Shown: positions 1 to 7,857 of the stretch, piece by piece
Numbering within the stretch: position 1 is the stretch's first letter
Layout of the letters: every line of letters starts with the position of its first letter
Program-made: the position numbers and the translations under genes
Assembly (NCBI GenBank): GCA_963675365.2
Contig: CAXXVA010000001.1
Span: 1,116,001 to 1,180,000, forward strand
DNA: 64,000 nucleotides
From: CAXXOK01 sp963675365
Lineage (GTDB): Bacteria > Bacillota > Clostridia > Christensenellales > Aristaeellaceae
Direction: 5' to 3'
The notes under the pieces: model-generated
Database searches by the model: none
Told to the model about the DNA's origin: nothing
The model's input: only the letters and a program-made list of their open reading frames with translations

Positions 1-641
1 AGGGCGACGCGACCTTCGCGCTGATCGACACCGTGAAGGAAGCGCTGGACGCCACGGGCGCGACCTATTACCTGGTGGGCAATTCGCCCATCGCCTACGA
101 GATGCACGAAAGCTTCCCCGCCGAGATGAACCGCATCACCCTCCTGACGGTCGCGGCGATCTTCCTGATCGTAGCCGTGGTGTTCCGCAAGCTGGCCGTG
201 CCGCTGATTCTGACGCTGATCATCCAGTGCGCGGTGTGGGTGACGATGGGCACCAACTACCTGCAGGGCATCAGCATGTATTATCTGCCGCTGCTGATCG
301 TCCAGTGCCTGCTGCTAGGCGCGATGGTGGATTACGGCATCCTCTACGCCGACTACTACCGCAAGGCGCGGGAGACCATGGTGAAAAAGGACGCGGTCAT
401 CCACGCGCTGCGCAGCGCCATCCATACCATCCTCACCTCGGGGCTGGTGCTGATCACCGTCACCGCCAGCATCGGCTTTGTGTTCATCACCGCCGAGCCG
501 TCCATCTCCGAGATCCTCTTCACCATCGCCAAGGGCGGCTTCTTCGCCTGCCTGCTGATCGTGTTCTTCCTGCCCGGTATTCTTGCCGCTTTAGATCGGG
601 GAAGGGACACGGAGAAAGCGCTTGAAGAGAAGGCTGAATAG
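1..641 (+). CDS. MMPL/RND-family transporter, C-terminal part (5' truncated by window edge)
   Basis: The open frame runs in from the left edge (codons begin at base 3), so only the C-terminal ~212 residues are seen. About five hydrophobic helices follow a short extracytoplasmic stretch. The segment VDYGILYADYYRKARE with the downstream helix ending FFLPGILAALDR is typical of the second transmembrane block of MMPL (PF03176) permeases, which export lipids, siderophores or drugs using the proton motive force. Substrate cannot be told. A strong hairpin terminator follows about 50 bases after the stop, so this is the end of its transcription unit. Base composition is GC-rich like most of the window, in sharp contrast to the next gene. 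Confidence 0.8.
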   Translation, partial: GDATFALIDTVKEALDATGATYYLVGNSPIAYEMHESFPAEMNRITLLTVAAIFLIVAVVFRKLAVPLILTLIIQCAVWVTMGTNYLQGISMYYLPLLIVQCLLLGAMVDYGILYADYYRKARETMVKKDAVIHALRSAIHTILTSGLVLITVTASIGFVFITAEPSISEILFTIAKGGFFACLLIVFFLPGILAALDRGRDTEKALEEKAE

Positions 642-689
642 GGGCGCTGCCACTATTCACCCCGCAAAGGGCTTTGCCCATGACCCATT

Positions 690-717
690 AAAAGGCCACG
701 CGATGCGCGGCCTTTTG
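690..717 (+). terminator. Rho-independent terminator after the MMPL gene
   Basis: GC-rich hairpin (aaggcc...ggcctt arms around cgcgatgcgcg) followed by a T run. It belongs to a style of terminator seen repeatedly here (also near 1756, 32833, 38295 and 41097). It marks the border where the sequence turns AT-rich. Confidence 0.8.
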
Positions 718-759
718 TATTTTATTCTTACCTGTACTGTTTACAATAAGAAGCACCTA

Positions 760-788
760 TTGACACAACAAATCAAATCAACTACGAT
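760..788 (+). promoter_or_regulatory. Sigma-A-type promoter for the GIY-YIG gene
   Basis: TTGACA, a 17-base spacer, then TACGAT, lying 44 bases before the start codon at 833. The insert therefore carries its own promoter and, with the terminator after 1750, forms a self-contained expression unit. Confidence 0.55.
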
Positions 789-832
789 TAGAGAAAATAA
801 ATCGTCAAGTAGAAGAATAGGATGGCATAATT

Positions 833-1750
833 ATGACAACTTACGGGAAAAATATAAACCTGTTCTTGTTAGATAGCACTCCAACTGGACGGATTAAATG
901 TACCCTCGCAAATTGGACTGGCGTCGTTTATAAAATTCCACGGACAGATCTCGAAAAGTGTAAATCACGTGAGGATTTTAAGAATAGTGCTGTATATATG
1001 TTGTTTGGCATTTCAAGTGATACTAATGATCCCGTAGCATATATAGGCCAGGCTGGAATGAGAAATATAGGTGAAGGTATTCTAAATCGACTAATGGAAC
1101 ATAAACGTAGTTCCGCTAAGGATTATTGGACAGACGCAATCGTGATAACAACATCAAACAACTCATTTGGTCAAACAGAGATTAGTTATCTAGAAAATAA
1201 ACTCTATACAATTGCAAAAGATGTTGACCGTTGTATTATAAAAAATTCAAATATGCCCACTCTTGGGAACGTCACTGAAGAAAAAGAGAGCGAGCTCGAA
1301 GAATTTATTGAGTTTGCTAGAATCGCTATAGGTGTTCTTGGTTATAAAATCCTTGAGCCCTATATTGAAAAGCAGCAAGAAGATAAACCTGTTGCTTTGG
1401 AATCATCCACCGACAATCTAAGGTTTGAGCTTTTAAATAGAAACACTCATGCTATGGGAGTGAGAACATCTGAAGGATTTGTTGTTCTTAAAGGAAGTAG
1501 TATAAAACCGACAATATCACCATCATGCCCTAACAACGCAAGAGTATCAAGAGAAAAGTATAAATCAGTTATTAATAGCGCCTCTGTGCTTGAGAAAGAT
1601 GTGTTACTGCATTCTCCTGCTGAGGCTGCTTGCTTTGTGACAGGGTTTTCAATAAATGCACGAAATGCTTGGAAAACATCGAATGGAAAAACACTCAACG
1701 AGGTTGAAGCAGAAGAATCTCGCGTCTACATAGATGAAGTCCTTATATAA
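833..1750 (+). CDS. GIY-YIG nuclease-domain protein with C-terminal DUF4357
   Basis: A 305-residue protein. The GIY-YIG core is visible at about residues 53-76 (AVYMLFG ... VAYIGQAG), with a downstream conserved Arg (LNRLMEHK) and the catalytic Glu-type segment YLENKL. The C-terminal ~100 residues match the DUF4357 pattern (GVRTSEGFVVLKGS ... SPAEAACFVTGFSINARNAWK), which is often appended to GIY-YIG domains in solitary, mobile or defence-associated genes. The expected activity is metal-dependent DNA strand cleavage; biological role unknown. The gene and its flanks are clearly AT-rich against GC-rich neighbours, it has its own promoter and terminator, and no partner gene (methyltransferase, ATPase) lies beside it. 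Horizontal acquisition is inferred. Confidence 0.85.
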   Translation: MTTYGKNINLFLLDSTPTGRIKCTLANWTGVVYKIPRTDLEKCKSREDFKNSAVYMLFGISSDTNDPVAYIGQAGMRNIGEGILNRLMEHKRSSAKDYWTDAIVITTSNNSFGQTEISYLENKLYTIAKDVDRCIIKNSNMPTLGNVTEEKESELEEFIEFARIAIGVLGYKILEPYIEKQQEDKPVALESSTDNLRFELLNRNTHAMGVRTSEGFVVLKGSSIKPTISPSCPNNARVSREKYKSVINSASVLEKDVLLHSPAEAACFVTGFSINARNAWKTSNGKTLNEVEAEESRVYIDEVLI

Positions 1751-1755
1751 AACAA

Positions 1756-1783
1756 AAAACCGCGCAATGCGCGGCCTTTTTGT
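1756..1783 (+). terminator. Rho-independent terminator after the GIY-YIG gene
   Basis: Hairpin ccgcgc-aatg-gcgcgg followed by CCTTTTTG. Closely similar in sequence to the terminator near 32833, which lies beside another AT-rich gene. Confidence 0.8.
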
Positions 1784-1799
1784 ATCTTTTCTTTGATCC

Positions 1800-1923
1800 C
1801 AGCCGGTTCAGAAGGTGTGAGATGCTAGGCGGCAAGGAGGGGTTGAGCTGAGCTTACTCGTTTGTAAGTGATGCGAAAACCCGACGACGCCAACAACGCA
1901 GATCGCGCCTTATGGGCCGGCTG
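1800..1923 (-). repeat. Family A palindromic repeat, copy 1 (124 bp)
   Basis: Outer arms CAGCCGGTTCAGAAG and CTTATGGGCCGGCTG are imperfect inverted repeats. Inner arms include GGGGTT/AACCC and, at the centre, CTTAC/GTAAG. It shares the internal blocks GCTAGGCGGCAAGG and CCAACAACGCA with copy 2 at 4507-4632. Bases that differ between the copies often change on both arms, keeping the pairing. The element ends one base before the stop codon (1925-1927) of glgP on the minus strand, so it may act as the 3' end or terminator of that transcript. Confidence 0.7.
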
Positions 1924-1924
1924 G

Positions 1925-4363
1925 TCATATTTTCCAGATGCGGTCGTTATACTCGCGTATAGTCCGGTCCGAGGAGAAGCTGCCCGACAGGGCGGTGTTG
2001 ATCACGGCCATTTTCAGCCATTTGTCGCGGTTTTGGTAGTCGTCCATCATGCGGCGGTTGGCCATGGAGTAGCTGCCGAAATCCTTGAGTACGAAGTAAC
2101 TGTCGGCCATGCCGCCGTGATCGCCAACCAGCAGAGTGTGGTACAGGTCCTGCAAGGCGTGCGGCTCGCGGGGGAACAGCGTGCCGTCGATGAACTGGCC
2201 CAGCGCTTTTCTGATCTCGGCGTTGGACTCAAAGACGGACATGGGGCGGTAGCTGCCCTCGCGGTACATGTTTTCCACGGTGTCGGCGCGCATGCCGAAG
2301 ATGTAGATGTTTTCGTCGCCGACGAGGTCGAAGATCTCCACGTTCGCGCCGTCCATGGTGCCAAGGGTCACCGCGCCGTTCATCATAAACTTCATGTTGC
2401 CGGTGCCGCTGGCCTCCTTGCCCGCGGTGGACAGCTGCTGGCTGATCTCGGCGGCGGGCATGATGACCTCCGCGGTGGATACGTCGTAGTTTTCAATATA
2501 GACGACCTTGAGCATCTGGCTGGCGCGGGGGTGCTTGTCGATCAGGGTTTTCAGGGCGTTGATGTAGCGGATGATCAGCTTGGCGCGGTAGTAGCCCGGC
2601 GCGGCTTTGGCGCTGAACAAAAACGCGCGCGGCGGCATGCTGAAGTTCGGGTCGTCCACGATGCGGTTGTAAAGCACCTGGATATGCAGGGCGTTCAATA
2701 ATTGCCGCTTGTACTCGTGCAGGCGCTTGGCCTGGACGTCGAAAATAAAGTCGGGGCTGACGATATCGTTCTGCCGGCGCTTGATGAGCTCCGCCAGGCG
2801 TTCCTTGTTTTGGTGCTTGACCTTCTGGTATTTGTCGCGGAAGGCCGCGTCGTCGGCAAAGGGTTTCAGCTTTTCAAGCTCTGCCGCGTCGCCGCGGAAG
2901 CCGGAGCCGATGGCTTCTTCAATCAGGTCGGTCAGCCCGGGATTGGCGGACAGCAGCCAGCGCCGGTGCGTAATGCCGTTGGTGATGGCCTTGAATTTAT
3001 CGTGGTTCAACAGCCAGTAATCGTGGAACAGGCCGTCGGTTAAAATCTTGCCGTGCAGCTGGCTGACGGCGTTGACGCTGTAGCTTTGCGACACGCAGAG
3101 GTTGGCCATCTGCACCTGGCCGTAGGCGAGAATCGCCATGCGGCCGATGCGGTCCCACTGGTCGGGATAGGCCTTGAACAGGCCGTCGCACAGGCGGCGG
3201 TTCATCTCCTCCAAAATCATGAAAATACGGGGGAGCGTTTGCTTCATCATATCCTGCGGCCAGCGCTCCAGCGCCTCCTGCATGACGGTATGGTTGGTGT
3301 AGGCCACGCAGCGGTTAACGATACCCTGCGCTTCGTCCCAGCCCAGGCCTTCCTGGTCGATCAAAATCCGCATCAGCTCCGGGATTACCAGGCCGGGGTG
3401 GGTGTCGTTGACGTGGAAGACCACTTTTTCGGGAAAACGGCTGAAATCGCCGCCGTAGAGCCGTTTGTATTTCTTGATCGCCGTCTGCACCGTGGCCGAA
3501 GTGAAGAAATACTGCTGTTTCATGCGCAGCATTTTGCCTTCCCAGTGGCTGTCCTCGGGATAGAGCACCTTGTTGATGACCTCCGCCATGCGCATTTCGT
3601 CCATGGCTTTGTCGTACTCGCCGCGCCCGAAGGTGTGCAAATCAAAGGTCTCCCGGCTGCGGGCCGACCAGGTGCGCAGCGTGTTCACGGTATCGGAATT
3701 GTAGCCGACCACGGGCATATCGTAGGGTACGGCGTCGATGGTATAGGCGTTTTCCAGCGTAAACATCCGCCGGCCGCCGACCACGTATTCCTTCACGTCG
3801 CCGCCGAACTGCACCTGGCAGATATCCTCGGTGACCGGGATCTCCCAGACGTTGCCGTCCTGCAGCCAGGGATCGGGCAGCTCCACCTGCTGGCCGTCCA
3901 CGATACGCTGGCGGAACAGGCCGTACTCGTAGCGGATGGTGCTTCCCACCGAGGGGATGCCCATGGTGGAGAGGCTATCCATAAACGCGGCGGCAAGCCG
4001 CCCCAGACCGCCGTTGCCCAGCGCGGGCTCGGGCTCTTCGTCCATCAGGTCGCGGATATCAACGCCGAGTTCCTTAAGCGCCTTGGCGTAAACAGTCTGC
4101 GCCGACATGTTGATCAGGTTTTGGTTCATGCTCCGCCCCATCAGAAACTCGATGGAGAGGTAGTACAGCGTCTTGCCCTGTTCGGCTTCGTTTTTCTTGC
4201 GGCTTTCCATCCACTGGTGCATGATCTGGTCGCGGATGGTGATGGCGGTGGCTTTATATAACTGACGTTTGGTGGCGCTTTCCACGGTCACCCCGTAGTA
4301 GCGCAGCAGCTTGCCGGTAATGGCTTCTTTGATCGCGTTCAGGTCGCAGGCTTGTGCGGGCAT
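1925..4363 (-). CDS. glgP: Glycogen/starch/alpha-glucan phosphorylase
   Basis: Releases glucose-1-phosphate from alpha-1,4-glucans using phosphate and PLP. The 812-residue length is normal for the family. Recognisable blocks are YYLSIEFLMGR near the N-terminus, EPALGNGGLGRLAAAFMDS, HVNDTHPGLVIPELMRIL, and the PLP-site region KEASGTGNMKFMMNGAVTLG with its Schiff-base lysine. The start at 4363 (MPAQACD) was chosen over an upstream in-frame ATG because GGAGGA lies eight bases before it. A TTGATA-18-TATAAT promoter sits just upstream. The gene stands alone, with no other glg genes nearby, and ends beside a family A palindrome. It is covered by several long opposite-strand open frames that are GC-driven shadows. 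Confidence 0.96.
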   Translation of the reverse strand: MPAQACDLNAIKEAITGKLLRYYGVTVESATKRQLYKATAITIRDQIMHQWMESRKKNEAEQGKTLYYLSIEFLMGRSMNQNLINMSAQTVYAKALKELGVDIRDLMDEEPEPALGNGGLGRLAAAFMDSLSTMGIPSVGSTIRYEYGLFRQRIVDGQQVELPDPWLQDGNVWEIPVTEDICQVQFGGDVKEYVVGGRRMFTLENAYTIDAVPYDMPVVGYNSDTVNTLRTWSARSRETFDLHTFGRGEYDKAMDEMRMAEVINKVLYPEDSHWEGKMLRMKQQYFFTSATVQTAIKKYKRLYGGDFSRFPEKVVFHVNDTHPGLVIPELMRILIDQEGLGWDEAQGIVNRCVAYTNHTVMQEALERWPQDMMKQTLPRIFMILEEMNRRLCDGLFKAYPDQWDRIGRMAILAYGQVQMANLCVSQSYSVNAVSQLHGKILTDGLFHDYWLLNHDKFKAITNGITHRRWLLSANPGLTDLIEEAIGSGFRGDAAELEKLKPFADDAAFRDKYQKVKHQNKERLAELIKRRQNDIVSPDFIFDVQAKRLHEYKRQLLNALHIQVLYNRIVDDPNFSMPPRAFLFSAKAAPGYYRAKLIIRYINALKTLIDKHPRASQMLKVVYIENYDVSTAEVIMPAAEISQQLSTAGKEASGTGNMKFMMNGAVTLGTMDGANVEIFDLVGDENIYIFGMRADTVENMYREGSYRPMSVFESNAEIRKALGQFIDGTLFPREPHALQDLYHTLLVGDHGGMADSYFVLKDFGSYSMANRRMMDDYQNRDKWLKMAVINTALSGSFSSDRTIREYNDRIWKI

Positions 4364-4397
4364 ACAAAATTCCTCCCGGAATGAAAATTCAGGCTTC

Positions 4398-4427
4398 ATT
4401 ATAGCATACCCGGTATACGGTTATCAA
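4398..4427 (-). promoter_or_regulatory. Promoter of glgP
   Basis: On the minus strand TTGATA, an 18-base spacer and TATAAT, about 35 bases before the chosen glgP start codon. Confidence 0.55.
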
Positions 4428-4468
4428 AACGGCTTGTGAGGGAACTGTAAATTTTATCTTTGGGTGAT

Positions 4469-4484
4469 TGTTTCACGTGAAACA
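4469..4484. promoter_or_regulatory. parS: parS site (ParB-binding), copy 1
   Basis: The 16-base perfect palindrome TGTTTCACGTGAAACA is identical to the consensus chromosomal parS site bound by ParB/Spo0J to nucleate chromosome segregation complexes. A second identical site lies at 7799-7814. Such sites cluster near oriC in most bacteria, in line with dnaN and a DnaA-box cluster ~15 kb away. Confidence 0.9.
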
Positions 4485-4506
4485 TCAGGAGCCGAAGGCT
4501 CGTCAT

Positions 4507-4632
4507 CAGCCTGTTCAGAATGCAAGAGGTGCTAGGCGGCAAGGGCGGCGAGGGTTGAGCGTACCCATTTTGTACGTGATGCCCTCGGCGTCCCGCTGCC
4601 AACAACGCAAATCGGGTATTATGGACAGGCTG
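4507..4632 (-). repeat. Family A palindromic repeat, copy 2 (126 bp)
   Basis: Outer arms CAGCCTGTTCAGAAT and ATTATGGACAGGCTG pair; inner arms CGAGGG/CCCTCG and CGTAC/GTACG pair around the centre. It shares GCTAGGCGGCAAGG and CCAACAACGCA with copy 1. The element ends one base before the stop codon (4634-4636) of the minus-strand permease gene, the same spacing as copy 1 has to glgP. Confidence 0.7.
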
Positions 4633-4633
4633 A

Positions 4634-5410
4634 TTATGAGCCGGTTGATTTGTAATTACGTAACCCGATTCTCCACAACCCGTACGCAGGAATGACAAAC
4701 AATAAGCTGAACAGCGGCAGGAACATATAGAGCTTGCTGCTTTCCCGGCCGATGAGGTATAACAGCGGATAATACTGGAACAGCGCCATCGGCACCACGT
4801 AGGTGACGAACTTGAGTACTTCCTTGCCGTAGATGGCAAAGGGGTAGCGGCCGAACTCGCGCCCGCCGTCGGTCAGCACGTTCATGAATTCCAGCCCTTC
4901 AAGCGTGAAAAACGAAATCGCCGCGTAGATCAGGAACAGGCAGCAGAACACCACCGTGCCGCAGGCGATCATCAGCACCAGAGTGAGGATCTTGTCCGGC
5001 GTCCATACGATGCCGCTTGCGGGAATAGCATAGGCGAGCATCAGCGCTGATTGCACCAGGCGGCCGACGCGGCTTAATTCCATCTTGGCAGCGACGACCT
5101 GGAAAATCAGCCCACGTGGGCGCATCATCATGCGGTCGAACTCGCCGTTTGCGATCAGGCGGGGGAACAAATCAAAGGCGCGGGCCACGGTTTCGGCAAT
5201 TGAAAACGCCGCAAGCACCACCGAAAACCCGATCAGCACCTCGGGCAGGGCGAACCCCTCCACGGTGTGGAAGCGGCTCATCATAAACCACAGCCCCAGC
5301 AGCGCAGTGAACGACACCATAAACTGCCCAAGCGTAAGCAGCACAAACGAAAGTTTGTACTGCATCTGGCTGCGGATATGGATGGACAGGTATTTGAGAT
5401 ACAGTTTCAT
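4634..5410 (-). CDS. ABC-2 family transporter permease (second permease of the trio)
   Basis: A 258-residue membrane protein with about six hydrophobic helices. The N-terminal region (MKLYLKYLSIHIRSQMQYK) and the NGEFDRMMMRPRG motif fit the ABC-2 permease family PF06182, in which two different permeases and one ATPase are encoded together. It starts three bases after the stop of the other permease (5414-6217), so the three genes (7188 to 4634) form one operon. Substrate unknown; export is inferred from the family. A family A palindrome begins one base after its stop codon. Confidence 0.85.
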   Translation of the reverse strand: MKLYLKYLSIHIRSQMQYKLSFVLLTLGQFMVSFTALLGLWFMMSRFHTVEGFALPEVLIGFSVVLAAFSIAETVARAFDLFPRLIANGEFDRMMMRPRGLIFQVVAAKMELSRVGRLVQSALMLAYAIPASGIVWTPDKILTLVLMIACGTVVFCCLFLIYAAISFFTLEGLEFMNVLTDGGREFGRYPFAIYGKEVLKFVTYVVPMALFQYYPLLYLIGRESSKLYMFLPLFSLLFVIPAYGLWRIGLRNYKSTGS

Positions 5411-5413
5411 GCT

Positions 5414-6217
5414 TCAGCCCCCCTGCACGATGACTTTAGCCTGGGCCTTGCGCAACCAGCGCCTGCCCGCAAACACCATGGCCGCCAGCCAAAACAACTG
5501 CAACGCGATGCCCAGCAGTGCGTCAGTACCCGCGATGTTGCCGGAATAGATTCTAAGCGGCATGTTCTGCATGGCGGCGAAGGGCGTCAGCTCCACAATT
5601 GTTCTCATCGCTGGGGGGAAAAACGGCAGCGGCACGATGCCGCCCGCCAGAAAATCGACCAGCACCGCCGCCATCACACGCATGCCGACGGCCGACAGCG
5701 TATAAAACGCGGAGGTGTAAATTAGCATCGAAAACGCCACCACGACTCCAAGCGACAGCATGGCCGACAGCAGAAACAAAATAAACTGCACAGGGCTCGG
5801 CGGCAGGGTCATCCGCAGCGGGCCGGGGATGAGCAGCGCGACCAGCAAAATCGGCAGCGCGCGCAGCACGCAGCGCGCCAGGCGCGTAGCCGCAGACTGG
5901 CAAAACCAGCGCCCGTACAAATCCAGCGGACGCGCCATTTCATAGGCGATCGCGCCGGAGGTAATGGTGTCGAAAATCTCCATTTCCCAAAACCAGGTCA
6001 TGAACAGCGCCAGAAACGCCTGCTGAATCCAGATGTAGTTGACGGTCTGCTGGAAGGTCATCGGAAAAGCGCCCGGGTTCACGCGGTAGAACGCCGAGAA
6101 CATCAAAAGTTCCATAAACCCCCACGCGTATTGGGTGACGATGCCCGCGATGGCCGCCGCGCGGTACTGGATGGTGTGCGCGAACCGGATGCGGAACACC
6201 GCAAGATAGGCTTTCAT
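5414..6217 (-). CDS. ABC-2 family transporter permease (first permease of the trio)
   Basis: A 267-residue protein with about six membrane helices. MKAYLAVFRIRFAHTIQYR at the N-terminus and AIAYEMARPLDLYGRWFCQS in the first loop parallel the equivalent parts of the second permease (SQMQYK and FDRMMMRPRG), so the two are paralogues forming a heterodimeric channel. The start at 6217 was chosen because its ATG overlaps the ATPase stop codon (ATGA), the usual coupling; the open frame extending further upstream lies inside the ATPase gene and is not coding. Confidence 0.85.
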   Translation of the reverse strand: MKAYLAVFRIRFAHTIQYRAAAIAGIVTQYAWGFMELLMFSAFYRVNPGAFPMTFQQTVNYIWIQQAFLALFMTWFWEMEIFDTITSGAIAYEMARPLDLYGRWFCQSAATRLARCVLRALPILLVALLIPGPLRMTLPPSPVQFILFLLSAMLSLGVVVAFSMLIYTSAFYTLSAVGMRVMAAVLVDFLAGGIVPLPFFPPAMRTIVELTPFAAMQNMPLRIYSGNIAGTDALLGIALQLFWLAAMVFAGRRWLRKAQAKVIVQGG

Positions 6218-7188
6218 ATTTCGTACTCCCGATAAAGCGCCGCGACCATTTCTTCTGCGCTGATACCGGATACCGATACGTCCGTGATCTCCGTCTGCGC
6301 GGCGATTTTCGCAATGGCGTCCGACGCCGAGATCACCGTGGGGTCGAGCGTGACGATCATGCGGCCCTCGCGGCTTTCGCACAGGTACATGCCGTTTGAA
6401 AGCTCCGGCTGCGCGCCGGCATACTCCACCACCAGGGTTTTCTGCGCCGAGGCGCGGCGTTTGAGCTCCTTCAGGCTGCCGTCCAAAAGTATGCGCCCCT
6501 TGCCGATCAAAAGAATCCGCTCGGTCAGCGCTTCGATATCCTGCATATCGTGGGTCGTTAAAATCACGGTCGTGCCGTGCTCCTTGTTCAGCCGTTTGAT
6601 GAACTGGCGCACCGCGATTTTCGATACGGCGTCCAGGCCGATGGTCGGCTCGTCCAAAAACAGCATGTCCGGTCGGTGCAAAAGCGACGCGGCGATCTCG
6701 CAGCGCATCCGCTGGCCCAGGCTCAGGCTGCGGGTCGGCGTTTTCAGGATTTCGGACAGGTTCAACAGCTCCGTCAGCTCGTCCAGCGTTTCCCTGTAGG
6801 CCTTGGGTTCCACGCGGTAAATATCGCGGATCAGGTCGAAAGAATCGCACACGGGCACGTCCCACCACAGCTGGCTGCGCTGGCCGAACACCACGCCGAT
6901 GTGCTTGACGTGCGCGGCGCGGTCCTTCCACGGCGTGCGGCCGTTGATTTGGCAATCGCCGGAATCCGGCGTGAGGATGCCGCACATGATTTTGATCGTG
7001 GTCGATTTGCCCGCGCCGTTAGGGCCGATATAGCCGACCATCTCGCCGTCACCCACCTTGAAGCTCACGCTGTCCAGCGCGCGCACGGTTTCATACTCGC
7101 GCGAAACAAGCGCCTTGAGCGCCTGTTTGAACCCCGATTTGCGCTTCATGACCCGGAAGGTTTTGCAGATATCCTGTAACTCGATCAT
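6214..7188 (-). CDS. ABC transporter ATP-binding protein (ABC-2 exporter)
   Basis: A 324-residue ATPase that energises the two permeases encoded just downstream. Walker A GPNGAGKST is at residues 55-63, Q-loop Gln at about 103, signature LSLGQ at 155-159, Walker B LFLDE at 176-180 and the switch His at 213. The ~90 residues after the nucleotide-binding core form the C-terminal extension typical of NatA/DrrA-like ATPases. Overlaps the next gene by the four bases ATGA. Specific substrate cannot be inferred. Confidence 0.92.
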   Translation of the reverse strand: MIELQDICKTFRVMKRKSGFKQALKALVSREYETVRALDSVSFKVGDGEMVGYIGPNGAGKSTTIKIMCGILTPDSGDCQINGRTPWKDRAAHVKHIGVVFGQRSQLWWDVPVCDSFDLIRDIYRVEPKAYRETLDELTELLNLSEILKTPTRSLSLGQRMRCEIAASLLHRPDMLFLDEPTIGLDAVSKIAVRQFIKRLNKEHGTTVILTTHDMQDIEALTERILLIGKGRILLDGSLKELKRRASAQKTLVVEYAGAQPELSNGMYLCESREGRMIVTLDPTVISASDAIAKIAAQTEITDVSVSGISAEEMVAALYREYEI

Positions 7189-7332
7189 GCGTACCTCGTC
7201 GTGTTTGTATTCGTCTGTTTTGTGTCCGGAATTTTGCGCAGGAGTGCGACTATATCACCTTGTGTTTTCGCTGTCAATCCCTTGCCGCCCTTTTTTTGCC
7301 GTGGTAGAATGGAAAAAACGCGGGAGGGCACG

Positions 7333-7797
7333 ATGAACGATTATATCTCCGCGATACGGGCCAAAATCGGGCACGACAGGCTGATGCTGGCGGGCGTCGG
7401 CGTGTTTATCCATCAAAACGGAAAACTGCTGCTGCAGCGCCGGCGGGACGACGGTTCCTGGGGCGATCACGGCGGATGCATGGAGTTCGACGAAACGCCG
7501 GAGGACACCGCACGCCGCGAATTATTTGAAGAAACCGGCCTGACCGCCGGGAAGCTTGAGTTTCTGGGCGTGTATTCCGGCCCGGATTTCTATCACACCT
7601 ACCCCAACGGCGATCAGATCTACCTCGTCGGAATCTTCTATCTCTGTGAGGATTTCTCCGGCACGCCCGTCACCCAGACCGACGAGACCACCGACCTGCA
7701 ATGGTTCGCCATTGACGCGCTGCCCGATAATCTCTCGCACATCATCCGCCGGCCGCTGGCCGATTGCATCGCGCGGCTGAAAGATAGACCATTGTAA
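7333..7797 (+). CDS. NUDIX hydrolase
   Basis: A 154-residue protein with a complete NUDIX box GGCMEFDETPEDTARRELFEETGL minus none of the key residues (GX5EX7REUXEEXGU), which binds the metal and cleaves nucleoside-diphosphate-linked substrates. The upstream GVGVFIHQNGKLLLQRR strand is typical. The start at 7333 is preceded by GGGAGG at good spacing; an upstream in-frame start would add a stretch with no family resemblance. A parS site begins two bases after its stop codon. Substrate unknown; this is one of three NUDIX genes in the window. Confidence 0.88.
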   Translation: MNDYISAIRAKIGHDRLMLAGVGVFIHQNGKLLLQRRRDDGSWGDHGGCMEFDETPEDTARRELFEETGLTAGKLEFLGVYSGPDFYHTYPNGDQIYLVGIFYLCEDFSGTPVTQTDETTDLQWFAIDALPDNLSHIIRRPLADCIARLKDRPL

Positions 7798-7798
7798 A

Positions 7799-7814
7799 TG
7801 TTTCACGTGAAACA
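7799..7814. promoter_or_regulatory. parS: parS site (ParB-binding), copy 2
   Basis: A second perfect TGTTTCACGTGAAACA palindrome, 3.3 kb from the first, placed between the NUDIX stop codon and pepT. Two exact 16-mers so close together are very unlikely by chance. Confidence 0.9.
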
Positions 7815-7857
7815 ACCCGTTAGGGATTTCATCCATACATAAGCGAGGAGTAAGAGT

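Noticed and set aside
3053..4261. A 402-codon plus-strand open frame inside glgP
   Set aside because: Opposite-strand shadow of glycogen phosphorylase; composition is low-complexity and no motifs are present.
1800..4632. Family A repeats as integron attC sites
   Set aside because: They are palindromic and sit after stop codons, but the core-site bases (RYYYAAC/GTTRRRY) do not fall at the arm ends and there is no integrase.
6218..6985. N-terminal extension of the first ABC-2 permease frame to 6985
   Set aside because: The extension lies inside the ATPase gene in another frame and reads as Arg-rich nonsense; the ATGA overlap at 6217 is the credible start.
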